Assembly (NCBI GenBank): GCA_030152105.1
Contig: JASLIH010000285.1
Span: 1-15,184, forward strand
Length of the DNA stretch: 15,184 nucleotides
Source of the DNA: Actinomycetes bacterium
GTDB lineage: Bacteria; Actinomycetota; CALGFH01
Direction of reading: 5' to 3'
A program made the position numbers and the translations under genes. The notes under the pieces were generated by a model. The model searched no databases. It had not been told where the DNA came from and saw only the letters and a list, made by a program, of their open reading frames with translations. This document shows, piece by piece, positions 5,675-13,618 of the stretch (position 1 is the first letter of the stretch; every line of letters starts with the position of its first letter).

Positions 5675-8600
5675 GTGGTGGTAGGCACGATCGACTTCTT
5701 CCTCCTCGGCCCGCTGGAAGCGCGCCAGCGCGAGCGGCCGCTGCGGCTCGGCAGCATCAAGCACCGGATGCTGCTGGCTAAGCTGCTGCTCCATCCCAAC
5801 CAGGTCGTCTCGACCGAGGAGCTGATCGTGGCCGTCTGGGGCGAGGAGCCCCCGCCAACGGTCAAGCAGTCGCTCCAGAACCACGTGGCCGCCCTGCGCA
5901 AGGCGATCGAGGCCGGCAACGGCGCCGGCCCGCCCCGGACGCTGGTCACACGCGACCCCGGCTACCTGCTCCAGGTCGACCCTGAGCGCCTCGACCTGCA
6001 CCGCTTCCAGCGCCTGGACCGCGAGGGCCGCCTGGCCCTGTCCAGTGGCGACCCGGCCCGGGCCGCCGACCTGCTTCGTCAGGCCCTCGAGCTGTGGCGC
6101 GGGCCGGCCCTGGCCGACGTGGCCGCCTCGGCCGACATCGCCTGGCCCGAGCTGGTCGGCGTCGAGGAGCTCCAGGTCGCCTCCACCGAGGCCCGGATCG
6201 AGGCCGAGCTGGCCCTCGGCCGCCACCACGAGCTGGTGGCCGAGCTGGAGGCGCTGGTCCGGCTCTACCCGCTGCGCGAGCACCTCCACGGCCAGCTGAT
6301 GCTGGCCCTCTACCGCTCGGGCCGCCAGGCCGACGCCCTGGCCGCCTACCGGGCGGCCCGCCGGGTCCTGGTCGACGAGCTGGGGATCGAGCCCAGTGTC
6401 GGCCTCCAGCGCCTCGAGCAGGCCATCCTGGCCCAGGACCCGGCGCTCGACCTGCTGGTCCCGGCCCGCTCCGGCGACCCCGAGCCCGACGACGGCCCTC
6501 CGGCCACCGACCACGGCGGCGGCACCACCACCGAGGGCGGCGGCACGGTCGAGCGCAAGCTCGTCTCGGTGCTGTTCGCCGAGGTCGACGCGCCACTGGA
6601 CGAGGCCGGCGAGCGCGACCCCGAGGACGTCTCCAGCATGCTCGACCGGCACCTGGACCGGGTCCGGGCCGAGATCGAGAGCTTCGGCGGCACTGTCGAG
6701 CACGCCATCGGCGGCATCACCATGGCCACCTTCGGAGTCCCCCAGACCCGCGAGGACGACCCCGAGCGGGCGGTCCGGGCCGCCCTGGCCATCCGTGACT
6801 CGTTGACCGGCGGGGAGTCGGGTCCAGCCGACAGCCCACCGGAGGATCGGGACGGGGTGGAGCTGCGGGTCGCCGTGACCACCGGGGAGGCGCTGGTCAC
6901 CGACGGCGTGCGGGTCGCGGGCGACCCGGTGGCGACCTGCGCCCGGCTCCAGCAGGCCGCGCCCAGCGGGACCGTGCTGGTGTCGGAGGCGACCGGCCGG
7001 GCGACCGAGCGGTCGATCAGCTACGGCCCGGCCAGCCTGCTCGCCCTGGCCGGTCGAGCCCGGCCGATGAGCGTGTGGAGCGCCCTGGAGCCTCGCAACC
7101 GCACCGGCATGGACGGCCTGGCCGCCGGGCCGGTGCCGCTGATCGGCCGCGACCGGGAACTGGGTCTGCTGCTGGAGGCGTTCCGGCGGGCCAGGGACAG
7201 CCGCCGGCCGCAGCTGGTCACCCTGCTCGGCCCACCCGGGATCGGCAAGAGCCGGCTGGTGGCCGAGCTCGGCCGGGCCCTGGACGCCGAGGACGAGCTC
7301 GTCAGCTGGCGCCAGGGCCGCTCGTCGCCCTGGGACGAGGGCCGTTCCTCCCCCACCGGCGGCGGGGTGACCTACTGGGCCCTGGCCGAGATCGTCAAGG
7401 CCGAGGCCGGCATCCTCGAGACCGACTCGGCCGACCGGGTCGGGCGTCGCCTGTCCCGGGTCGTCGCCCACGCCATGGCCGACGACCCGGAGGCGACCGA
7501 CCGGGTCGCCTGGCACCTGCGCGGGCTGGTCGGCGAGGGCGACGGCGCCCCGGTCCAGCCGGGCCGCCGTGACGAGGCGTTCACCGCCTGGCGCCGCTTC
7601 CTGTACGGCCTGGCAGCCCGGCGGCCGCTGGTCCTCGTGCTCGAGGACCTGCACTGGGCCGACGACGCCCTGCTCGACTTCCTCCAGGAGCTGCTGGAGC
7701 CGACCGGCCAGGCCACCCTGGACCGGCACGGGCGGCCGCTGCGCCCCCGGACCCCGCCAGCGGCCCCGCTGCTGGTCGTGGCCACCGCCCGCAAGGAGCT
7801 GCTGGATCGCCGGCCGGGCTGGGACGGCAGCGGGGAGGCGGCCCTGGCCCTCGAGCTGGAGCCGCTGTCGGAGGCCGACACCGGCCACCTGCTCGAGACC
7901 CTCCTGTCGGCCCACCGGCTCCCCACCGGCGTCGGCCCGGCTCTCCTGGGCGCGGCCGGCGGCAACCCCCTGTTCGCCGAGGAGTACGTGCGCATGGTGC
8001 GCGACCACCACCCCATGGCCGGCCCGCCGACCGAGCGGCTGCCCCTGCCCGAGACGGTCCACGCCATCATCGCCGCCCGCCTCGACGCCCTGCCCGCCGA
8101 GGAGAAGGCCGCGCTCCAAGATATGTCGGTGCTGGGCCGGGTCGGCTGGGTCGGCGCCCTGGCCGCGGTCAGTGGCCGGGACCGGGCCGCGGTCGAGGCC
8201 TGCCTTGAGAGCCTGCGGGCCAAGGAGTTCCTGTACCGGGCCGGCAAGGCGACCATGGCCGGGGAGCGCGAGTACGGGTTCCGCCACGTACTGGTCTGCG
8301 AGGTCGCCTACGGCCAGATCCCGCGGCTGGAGCGGGCCGGCAAGCACCGCCGGGCCGCGGCCTGGCTGGAGTCGCTGGCCGCCGAGCGCTCGGAGCTGCT
8401 GGCCCACCACTACGGCCGGGCCCTGGAGCTGGCCAGCGCCGCCGGCCAGGCCACCGGAGACCTGGCCGACCGGGCCCGCCTGGCCCTGCGCGACGCCGGC
8501 GACCGGGTCACCGGGCTCGGGGCCCACCCCACCGCCGCCCGGTACTACGACGAGGCCCTGACGATCTGGCCCGACGACGACCCCGAGCGCCCGGATCTCG

Positions 8601-9850
8601 AGCTGCGGGCCGGCGCGGCCTACTGCCTGAGCGAGGGCGCCGGCAAGGAGCTGCTCACCAGCGCCAGGGATGGGCTGCTGGCCATCGGCGACCGCGAGCG
8701 CGCCGCCGAGGCCGAGGCGCATCTCGGCCTGATCGCCTACTTCCAGGGCCGGGAACGCTCCTCCCACCTCGACCGGGCGCTGGCCCTGGTCGCCGACCTG
8801 CCCCCGTCCCACTCCAAGGCGGTGGTGCTCAGCCACTGCATGATGCACCTGCTGGTGGCCGACCGGAACGCCGACGCCATGCAGGTGGCCCGCGAGGGGC
8901 TGGCCATGGCCAGGAGCCTTGGCGACCGCGACGTGGAGGTGGATGCCCTCGGCACGATCGGGGCGACCCGGGTCTGCCTCGGCGACCCGGGCGGCGTCCA
9001 GGACCTGGAGCGCTGCATCGCGCTGTGCGAGGCCGACGGCTCCTCGAGGGTGATCTCCTGGCAGAACAACCTCGCCTTCTCCCTCGCCCTCCTCGGCGAC
9101 CTGCGGCGCTGCTTCACCGTCCGGGAGGCCGGCTGGGAGGCGGCCGAGCACTTCGGCTCGGCCAGGGGCCTGCGCTGGCTGGAGCTGGAGCGGGCGGCCG
9201 AGTGCTACTGGACCGGCCGCTGGGACCAGGCGGTCCGGATCGCCGACCTGGTGGCCCCGGACGGCGAGGAGGAGGGCGCCCAGCACTACATGGAGTGCAT
9301 GTGCCGGCTCTGGCGGGGCCGCATCCGGCTGGCCAGGGGCCAGCTGGCCGGCGCCCGCGAGGACGCGACCCGGGCCCTGGCCCTGGCCAGGGAGTCGGGC
9401 GACCGCCTGAACCTCGACCCGGCGCTGGCCTTCAAGGCCCGCGTGCTGCTGGTCACCGACCAGGCGGCCGATGCCGGCAAGCTGCTCGACGAGCTGCTGG
9501 CCACCCTGGGCGGCGGGCTGCTCAAGCCCGAGCTGGGCGCCGACCTGCCCGTCGACCTGGTCACCCTTGGCCGCCCGGTCGAGGTCCTCGACGGGGCCCT
9601 GCCGTCGCGCTGGCTGGACGCCGCCCGGGCGTTCGCCGCCGGCGACCCGGGCCGGGCGGCCAGGCTCTACGCCGAGATCGGCAGCCGCCCCGACGAGGCC
9701 ACCGCCCGGCTGGCCGCGGCCCGCCGGCTCCTCCCGACCCGCCCGGCCGAGGGCCGCATCGAGCTCGAGCGGGCGATCGCCTTCTTCCGCGAGGCGAGCG
9801 CCACCGCCTCCCTCGAGCAGGCCAAGGAACTGCTGTTCGCCCTGACTTGA
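5675..9850 (+). CDS. Multidomain SARP/BTAD regulator with cyclase-like and AAA ATPase domains
   Basis: A 1391-residue predicted signal-integrating transcription factor. Domains in order: winged helix of the OmpR/SARP type (5-100; VVSTEELIVAVWG and the wing TRDPGYLLQV); bacterial transcriptional activation domain BTAD (105-255; ELWRGPALADVA, AYRAARRVLVDELGIEP); a Gly/Asp-rich linker; a class III cyclase-like domain (292-470; ERKLVSVLFAEVD, DDPERAVRAALAIRDSL); an AAA/STAND ATPase with Walker A GPPGIGKS (519-526) and Walker B LVLVLEDLHW (652-661); then about 550 helical, TPR-like residues. The cyclase-like domain has Glu303 for the first metal Asp, and the usual GDG reads IGG (345-347), so it is probably a non-catalytic sensor. 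The start is one of two consecutive GTG codons with a weak ribosome-binding site. The 96-base upstream gap shows only a possible TACACT -10 (5599-5604) with no -35. Targets are unknown. Confidence 0.9.
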   Translation: MVVGTIDFFLLGPLEARQRERPLRLGSIKHRMLLAKLLLHPNQVVSTEELIVAVWGEEPPPTVKQSLQNHVAALRKAIEAGNGAGPPRTLVTRDPGYLLQVDPERLDLHRFQRLDREGRLALSSGDPARAADLLRQALELWRGPALADVAASADIAWPELVGVEELQVASTEARIEAELALGRHHELVAELEALVRLYPLREHLHGQLMLALYRSGRQADALAAYRAARRVLVDELGIEPSVGLQRLEQAILAQDPALDLLVPARSGDPEPDDGPPATDHGGGTTTEGGGTVERKLVSVLFAEVDAPLDEAGERDPEDVSSMLDRHLDRVRAEIESFGGTVEHAIGGITMATFGVPQTREDDPERAVRAALAIRDSLTGGESGPADSPPEDRDGVELRVAVTTGEALVTDGVRVAGDPVATCARLQQAAPSGTVLVSEATGRATERSISYGPASLLALAGRARPMSVWSALEPRNRTGMDGLAAGPVPLIGRDRELGLLLEAFRRARDSRRPQLVTLLGPPGIGKSRLVAELGRALDAEDELVSWRQGRSSPWDEGRSSPTGGGVTYWALAEIVKAEAGILETDSADRVGRRLSRVVAHAMADDPEATDRVAWHLRGLVGEGDGAPVQPGRRDEAFTAWRRFLYGLAARRPLVLVLEDLHWADDALLDFLQELLEPTGQATLDRHGRPLRPRTPPAAPLLVVATARKELLDRRPGWDGSGEAALALELEPLSEADTGHLLETLLSAHRLPTGVGPALLGAAGGNPLFAEEYVRMVRDHHPMAGPPTERLPLPETVHAIIAARLDALPAEEKAALQDMSVLGRVGWVGALAAVSGRDRAAVEACLESLRAKEFLYRAGKATMAGEREYGFRHVLVCEVAYGQIPRLERAGKHRRAAAWLESLAAERSELLAHHYGRALELASAAGQATGDLADRARLALRDAGDRVTGLGAHPTAARYYDEALTIWPDDDPERPDLELRAGAAYCLSEGAGKELLTSARDGLLAIGDRERAAEAEAHLGLIAYFQGRERSSHLDRALALVADLPPSHSKAVVLSHCMMHLLVADRNADAMQVAREGLAMARSLGDRDVEVDALGTIGATRVCLGDPGGVQDLERCIALCEADGSSRVISWQNNLAFSLALLGDLRRCFTVREAGWEAAEHFGSARGLRWLELERAAECYWTGRWDQAVRIADLVAPDGEEEGAQHYMECMCRLWRGRIRLARGQLAGAREDATRALALARESGDRLNLDPALAFKARVLLVTDQAADAGKLLDELLATLGGGLLKPELGADLPVDLVTLGRPVEVLDGALPSRWLDAARAFAAGDPGRAARLYAEIGSRPDEATARLAAARRLLPTRPAEGRIELERAIAFFREASATASLEQAKELLFALT

Positions 9851-9865
9851 CAGCCCCCGAAGAAT

Positions 9866-9883
9866 AGAGAGGGTTTTCTCTCT
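9866..9883. promoter_or_regulatory. Perfect inverted repeat upstream of the TetR gene
   Basis: AGAGAGGGTTTTCTCTCT has perfect 6-base arms around GGTTTT, 15 bases after the stop of the large regulator gene and 33 bases before the TetR ATG. Its size and position fit a TetR self-operator. It could instead be a weak hairpin terminator for the upstream gene, though the U-run lies in the loop, which argues against that. Confidence 0.45.
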
Positions 9884-9916
9884 TCCCCCGACTCGGCAAG
9901 GAGTTGCCTAGCCGCC

Positions 9917-10489
9917 ATGATGTCTGCCAGGCCCCGGGACCGCATCCTGACCACGGCCACCGAGCTCTTCCACTCCGAGGGCATCGGGGCGGTCGGGGTC
10001 AACCGCATCATCGGCCAGGCCGACGTGGCCCCGATGACCCTCTACCGCCAGTTCGGCAACAAGGACAGCCTGGTCGCGGCCGCCCTCGAGCAGTGGAGCA
10101 CCTCCTGGCTGCACCGGCTGGCGGATGCCATGGACCGCCGCGGCGACGACCCCTCGGACCGCTTCGACGGCCTCTGGGACGAGCTCCAGGCCTGGTTCGC
10201 CGAGGAGCCCTTCCGCGGCTCGTTCGTGGCCAACGCCGCCACCGAGCTCCGCAGCGAGCCCCACCACCCGGCCCAGACCAGGATCGCTCAGCACCGTCAG
10301 GCCCTCCGCCAGCTGCTCGAGGACCTGGCCAAGTCCGCCGGCGCCTACGACCCCACCGTCCTCGCCGCCCAGCTCCAGATCCTGATCGACGGGGCCATCG
10401 CCTCCGCCTCGGTCGACCGCGACCTCAGCTCCGCCTCCGGCGCCCGTGCTCTCGCCAGGGCCGCCGTCACCGCCGCCTCGGCCGGCTAA
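9917..10489 (+). CDS. TetR-family transcriptional regulator
   Basis: A 190-residue repressor-type protein of normal TetR length. Residues 6-52 hold the N-terminal helix-turn-helix: RDRILTTATELFHSEGIGAV (7-26), then NRIIGQADVAPMTLYRQFGNKDSLV with the family hallmark TLYRQFGNKDSL. The rest is an all-helical ligand-binding and dimerisation domain ending with QHRQALRQLLEDLAKSAGA and GAIASASVDRDL. An AAGGAG lies 13 bases before the ATG, rather far; the second ATG at 9920 is an equal choice. The gene converges on the minus-strand TetR-like gene and the two stops overlap by 4 bases (10486-10489). Autoregulation through the inverted repeat at 9866 is inferred. The ligand is unknown; the copper genes start 590 bases further on. 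Confidence 0.92.
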   Translation: MMSARPRDRILTTATELFHSEGIGAVGVNRIIGQADVAPMTLYRQFGNKDSLVAAALEQWSTSWLHRLADAMDRRGDDPSDRFDGLWDELQAWFAEEPFRGSFVANAATELRSEPHHPAQTRIAQHRQALRQLLEDLAKSAGAYDPTVLAAQLQILIDGAIASASVDRDLSSASGARALARAAVTAASAG

Positions 10490-10911
10490 CCACCGGCCAT
10501 CGCGATCCGGGTCAGCTCCCGGGCGTGACGGGCCACCCCCGGGTGGCGGTCGATCAGCGCCCCGGCCATGGCCCCCTCGACCAGCGTGAGGAGCTGGCCG
10601 GCGAGCGCCGCCGGGTCGCGTGCCCCGGCCGAACGGGCCAGGTCCTCGAGCAGCCGGCGGGTGGCCTGACGGTGCTCGACCAGGACGGCGTGGGCGGCCG
10701 GGCCGCGGCCGTCGGGCGGCGCGACCACCGCCGCGGCTAGCGCCGAGCCGGCGAAGTCGTCGGAGGCGAACCATCCCTCGAGCGCGTCCCAGAGCGCGTA
10801 CAGGGCCGACTCCGGCGGGTCCTGCCGCCGGATCGTCGCAACGGCCAGCCAGGTGAGCCAGCGCTCGCTCGACCGCTCCAGGTCCGCCGCCGCGGGATCC
10901 ACACTCGTCAT
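10486..10911 (-). CDS. TetR-like ligand-binding domain protein lacking a helix-turn-helix
   Basis: A 141-residue protein that resembles only the C-terminal domain of the neighbouring TetR protein: shared positions include LWDxLxxWFA, FxGSxxAxA, HRQAxRxLLEDLAxSAGAxDP, LAxQL and GAxAxAxxDR. The DNA-binding half is missing. The frame stays open for about 35 codons upstream to a TAG near 11015, but they hold no helix-turn-helix and no better start than GTG at 10932; ATG 10911 is preferred because of a CAGG 9 bases upstream. Coding quality is intact, so this looks like a real one-domain protein rather than a decayed gene. By resemblance it might heterodimerise with the TetR protein or act as a ligand sink. 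Alternative: a TetR gene that lost its 5' end and kept the frame. Confidence 0.7.
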   Translation of the reverse strand: MTSVDPAAADLERSSERWLTWLAVATIRRQDPPESALYALWDALEGWFASDDFAGSALAAAVVAPPDGRGPAAHAVLVEHRQATRRLLEDLARSAGARDPAALAGQLLTLVEGAMAGALIDRHPGVARHARELTRIAMAGG

Positions 10912-10998
10912 CGCTACCGACCTGCTCCGCACTATCGGGCCAATCGTCCGCTCGCCTCCATCCGCTAGAGCCGGGCGAACGGTTCCAGAGTAGAGGTA

Positions 10999-11018
10999 AC
11001 TAGTTCTTCTTGACTAGT
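10999..11018. promoter_or_regulatory. Paired ACTAGT palindromes between divergent genes
   Basis: Two copies of the palindromic hexamer ACTAGT (10999-11004 and 11013-11018) are 14 bases apart, giving both direct and inverted symmetry. The second overlaps TTGACT (11010-11015), a possible -35 of the exported-protein gene. The pair sits in an AT-rich island between the HTH-less TetR-like gene and the copper operon and could be an operator for either side. Confidence 0.4.
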
Positions 11019-11036
11019 GATAACGTTCTCTCTCAT
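11019..11036 (+). promoter_or_regulatory. Shared 18-base element, copy 1 (copper operon)
   Basis: This copy has GATAAC at 11019-11024 and TCAT at 11033-11036 and matches the one at 13626-13643 at 14 of 18 positions (GATAACnnTCnCTnTCAT). It sits just upstream of the -10 of the exported-protein gene. GATAA (11019) also has a mirrored TTATC at 11038-11042, so a dyad may extend across the -10. Confidence 0.45.
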
Positions 11037-11046
11037 ATTATCCACA
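11036..11046 (+). promoter_or_regulatory. -10 element overlapping a perfect DnaA box, copper operon promoter
   Basis: TATTAT (11036-11041) is a five-of-six -10 match, giving a start near 11048 and a leader of about 30 bases ending in a very strong AAAAGGAGG site (11064-11072). The best -35, TTGACT at 11010-11015, leaves a 20-base spacer, too long for efficient unassisted initiation, which suggests activation or an alternative sigma factor. TTATCCACA (11038-11046), the consensus DnaA 9-mer, overlaps the -10. Confidence 0.4.
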
Positions 11047-11077
11047 TCACGGTCATGTCGGCGAAAAGGAGGCAACC

Positions 11078-11848
11078 ATGCGTCGACTATCGATCCACCC
11101 GACTCTGTCGAGCCGGTTGCTGCGGGTCGCGTTCGTGCTCGGCACGGCCGCACTGCTGGCCGCGCTGGTCGTCGCGCCGGCCTCCGCTCACGAAGAGAAG
11201 CAGGTCGGGAGGTACAGCTTCGTGATCGGCTTCGGCACCGAGCCCGCCTACGCCGGCCAGCCCAACAGCCTGCAGGTCCTCATCAGCCGCGACGGCAAGC
11301 CGGCCACCGACCTGGCGAGCCAGCTCGACGGCCTCATGGCCCACGCCTACTACGGCAGCAAGGCCGACCTCAAGCTCGAGAACGCGATGATGGCGCTCGA
11401 GCCCAACTTCGGCGACGACTGGGGCACGCCGGGCGACTACCGGTCGTTCTTCGTGCCGACCCAGCCAGGGGCCTACACCTTCACCCTCGAGGGGAAGCTC
11501 GGCGCCCAGAAGATCAACCTGGTCGTCCCGAGCGGGCCCGAGACGTTCGGGGACGTCAACGACCCGGCCAAGACCGCCCTGCCGGCGGTCAAGGACCCGA
11601 CCACCGGCCAGCTCGCCCAGCGGCTGGACCGTGAGGCGACCCGGGTGAACGCGACCATGGCGGCCGCCGCGACCGCCCAGCGGGACGCCGAGGACGCTGC
11701 CGGCCAGGCCCGGACGCTCGCCCTCGGCGGGCTGCTGGTCGGTGCCGTCGGGCTGGTCCTTGGTGGCCTGGCCCTGGCCCGCTCCAGGCGACCGGCCGCG
11801 CCCGCGGCCCGGCCCGACGTCGCCCTCACCGGCGCCGGGAAGGTGTAG
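11078..11848 (+). CDS. Exported, C-terminally membrane-anchored protein of the copper operon
   Basis: A 256-residue protein predicted to lie outside the membrane. It has a signal peptide (RR near the start, hydrophobic 17-33, cleavage after APASA at 37), which would leave His38 as the first mature residue (HEEKQVGRYSF). Residues 40-155 are a beta-rich domain (YSFVIGFGTEPAYAGQPNSL; WGTPGDYRSFFVPTQPGAYTF) that resembles Ig-like domains seen next to CopC/CopD in actinobacteria and Chloroflexi. A helical stalk (173-212) leads to a transmembrane helix (214-234), then RSRR and a short cytosolic tail. The strong ribosome-binding site and ATG 11078 are unambiguous. The next gene starts 9 bases after its stop, so the two form an operon. 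Copper binding is inferred from context and from the N-terminal His, not from a named motif. Confidence 0.85.
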   Translation: MRRLSIHPTLSSRLLRVAFVLGTAALLAALVVAPASAHEEKQVGRYSFVIGFGTEPAYAGQPNSLQVLISRDGKPATDLASQLDGLMAHAYYGSKADLKLENAMMALEPNFGDDWGTPGDYRSFFVPTQPGAYTFTLEGKLGAQKINLVVPSGPETFGDVNDPAKTALPAVKDPTTGQLAQRLDREATRVNATMAAAATAQRDAEDAAGQARTLALGGLLVGAVGLVLGGLALARSRRPAAPAARPDVALTGAGKV

Positions 11849-11857
11849 GGCACTCCG

Positions 11858-13579
11858 ATGCACCGCCGTGGGCGGCTGGCCGCACTCGCTGTCCTGACCG
11901 GGGTCTGGCTCCTGGCCTCCGGTCCGGCGGCGGCCGCCCACGGTGCGCTCCAGTCCAGCGAGCCAGCCGGCGGGAGCTCGCTGGAGCGGGCGCCGGCGGC
12001 GGTGACCCTCCGCTTCACCGAGCGACCCGACCCGGGGCTGTCCACGGTCCGGGTCCTCGACAGCAGCGGACGGGTCGTCGCCGGCGGCCCCGCCCGACCG
12101 GTCGACGGCCGGCCCCTCGAGCTGCGGGTCCCGGCGGCCGGGCTCCCGGCCGGCGGCTACACGGTCAGCTGGCGGATCATCTCGGCGGTCGACGGGCACC
12201 GGACCGACGGGGTCTTCGGGTTCGGGGTGGGCGCGGCCGGCGCCCCCCGGCTGCCGGCGTCCCAGGCGGTGGCCGAGGTCCGGACCGGGCCGGAGCTGGC
12301 CCCGATGGCCGTGGCCGGCCGCTGGGCCTACTACTGGGGCCTCACCCTGCTGGTGGGGGCGGCCGCCACCGGCCTGCTGGTGTTCGGCGGTCGCCTGCCC
12401 GGCCGCCCAGCCCTGATCCTCCCCCTCGCGCTGGCCGCCGCGGCCGGTGGCCTGGTCGCGATGACCGCCTCCGCCCGGTCCGAGGCCGGCGTCCCCCTCA
12501 CCGACCTGCTCGGCTCCACCACCGGCCGCTGGCTGTTGTGGCGGGCGGCCATGCTCGCCGCCGCCACGGCCGCCACCTGGTGGGCCCTGGCCCGCCCGGC
12601 CCCCGGCAACCCGCCGTCGCGCCGGCCGACCGGCCGGATGCGCCTGGCCGTCCCGGCCGGCGGGGCCGCGCTGGTGGCGCTCGGGCTGGCCGGTGGGGGC
12701 GGGATGGCGGTGCACGCGCTGGCCGGCCATGCGGCCGGGCCGTCGTCGCTTCGGGTGCTCAACCTGCTCGCGCAGTGGGTGCACCTGGTGGCGGTCGGGG
12801 TCTGGGTCGGGGGGCTGGCCTGGCTGCTGGCCGGGCTCCGGCAGCACGCACTGGCCGGGTCGGCCCGGGCGGTGGTGGTCCGCTTCTCCAAGCTGGCCGG
12901 GATCAGCCTGGCCGTGGTCGTGGCCACCGGGGTGGTCCGGGCGGTCGACGAGCTGGGCGGGTGGGCGCGGCTGGCCGACAGCGGGTTCGGGCGGGCGCTC
13001 GACCTGAAGCTGGTGCTGTTCGCCGGCCTGGTGGCGCTGGGGGCGTTCAACCGCTACCGGCTGGTGCCATTGTTCGAGGCCGGGGCGGGCCGGCGGGCCG
13101 TGGCCCGGCTGCGGCACAGCGTTGGCGGCGAGCTGGGGCTGGCCGCCGCGGTCCTGGCCGCCGCGGCCCTGCTCAGCCAGCTCGCTCCCGGCGTGCCGGC
13201 CGGGCCGCCGGTCCGGCCCGAGCCGGTCACGCCGGTCCTGGCGGCCAGCGGAGCCGACTGGGCGACGACCGTGAAGGTGACCCTGACCGTGACCCCCGGT
13301 GCGGCCGGGCCGAACCGGTTCACGGCCGTCGTCGCCGACTTCGACAGCGGCACCGTCCTGCCCGCCGACCGGGTCGAGCTGAGCGGCACGCCAGCCTCCC
13401 ACCCCGACCTGGGCACCGCCCGCCTGGAGCTGACCGAGGCGGGCGACGGCCGCTGGCTCGGTCAGGGCCGGATGCTCTCGCTGGCCGGCCGATGGAACCT
13501 CACCACCACCATCCAGCGTCCGGCCGGCGGGATCACCGTCCCCCTGGCCCTCGACGTCCCGCCCCCGGCTCCCTCCTGA
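11858..13579 (+). CDS. CopC-CopD fusion protein with an extra C-terminal domain (copper resistance/uptake)
   Basis: A 573-residue integral membrane protein. A signal peptide (1-27, ending GPAAAA) leaves His28 as mature residue 1. Residues 28-125 are a CopC domain: HGALQSSEPAGGSSL, VTLRFTERPDPGLS, and SAVDGHRTDGVFGFGVG (109-125). Counted from His28, Asp112 and His114 are positions 85 and 87, matching the His1-Asp-His Cu(II) site of CopC proteins. Residues 155-440 are the CopD membrane domain with about eight helices and His pairs HALAGH (286-291) and WVHL (His309). Residues 468-567 form an outside beta domain (KVTLTVTPGAAGPNRFTAVV) resembling YtkA/FixH-like modules. CopC would hand copper to CopD for transport. 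The ATG at 11858 lies 9 bases after the upstream stop with a weak ribosome-binding site, implying coupling. Confidence 0.93.
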   Translation: MHRRGRLAALAVLTGVWLLASGPAAAAHGALQSSEPAGGSSLERAPAAVTLRFTERPDPGLSTVRVLDSSGRVVAGGPARPVDGRPLELRVPAAGLPAGGYTVSWRIISAVDGHRTDGVFGFGVGAAGAPRLPASQAVAEVRTGPELAPMAVAGRWAYYWGLTLLVGAAATGLLVFGGRLPGRPALILPLALAAAAGGLVAMTASARSEAGVPLTDLLGSTTGRWLLWRAAMLAAATAATWWALARPAPGNPPSRRPTGRMRLAVPAGGAALVALGLAGGGGMAVHALAGHAAGPSSLRVLNLLAQWVHLVAVGVWVGGLAWLLAGLRQHALAGSARAVVVRFSKLAGISLAVVVATGVVRAVDELGGWARLADSGFGRALDLKLVLFAGLVALGAFNRYRLVPLFEAGAGRRAVARLRHSVGGELGLAAAVLAAAALLSQLAPGVPAGPPVRPEPVTPVLAASGADWATTVKVTLTVTPGAAGPNRFTAVVADFDSGTVLPADRVELSGTPASHPDLGTARLELTEAGDGRWLGQGRMLSLAGRWNLTTTIQRPAGGITVPLALDVPPPAPS

Positions 13580-13618
13580 CCAACCGGAATGTCGTCCGTT
13601 CCTTGTACGCCCTCTATG

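Noticed and set aside
5663..9286. Very long minus-strand open frame opposite the large regulator gene
   Set aside because: It is a composition shadow of GC-rich codons; its translation is Gly/Ala/Gln/Pro-rich with no motifs, while the plus strand shows clear SARP, BTAD and ATPase motifs.
11087..13402. Minus-strand open frame opposite the copper operon
   Set aside because: It is low-complexity (Gly, Gln, Pro, Arg), has no ribosome-binding site, and overlaps two well-supported genes.
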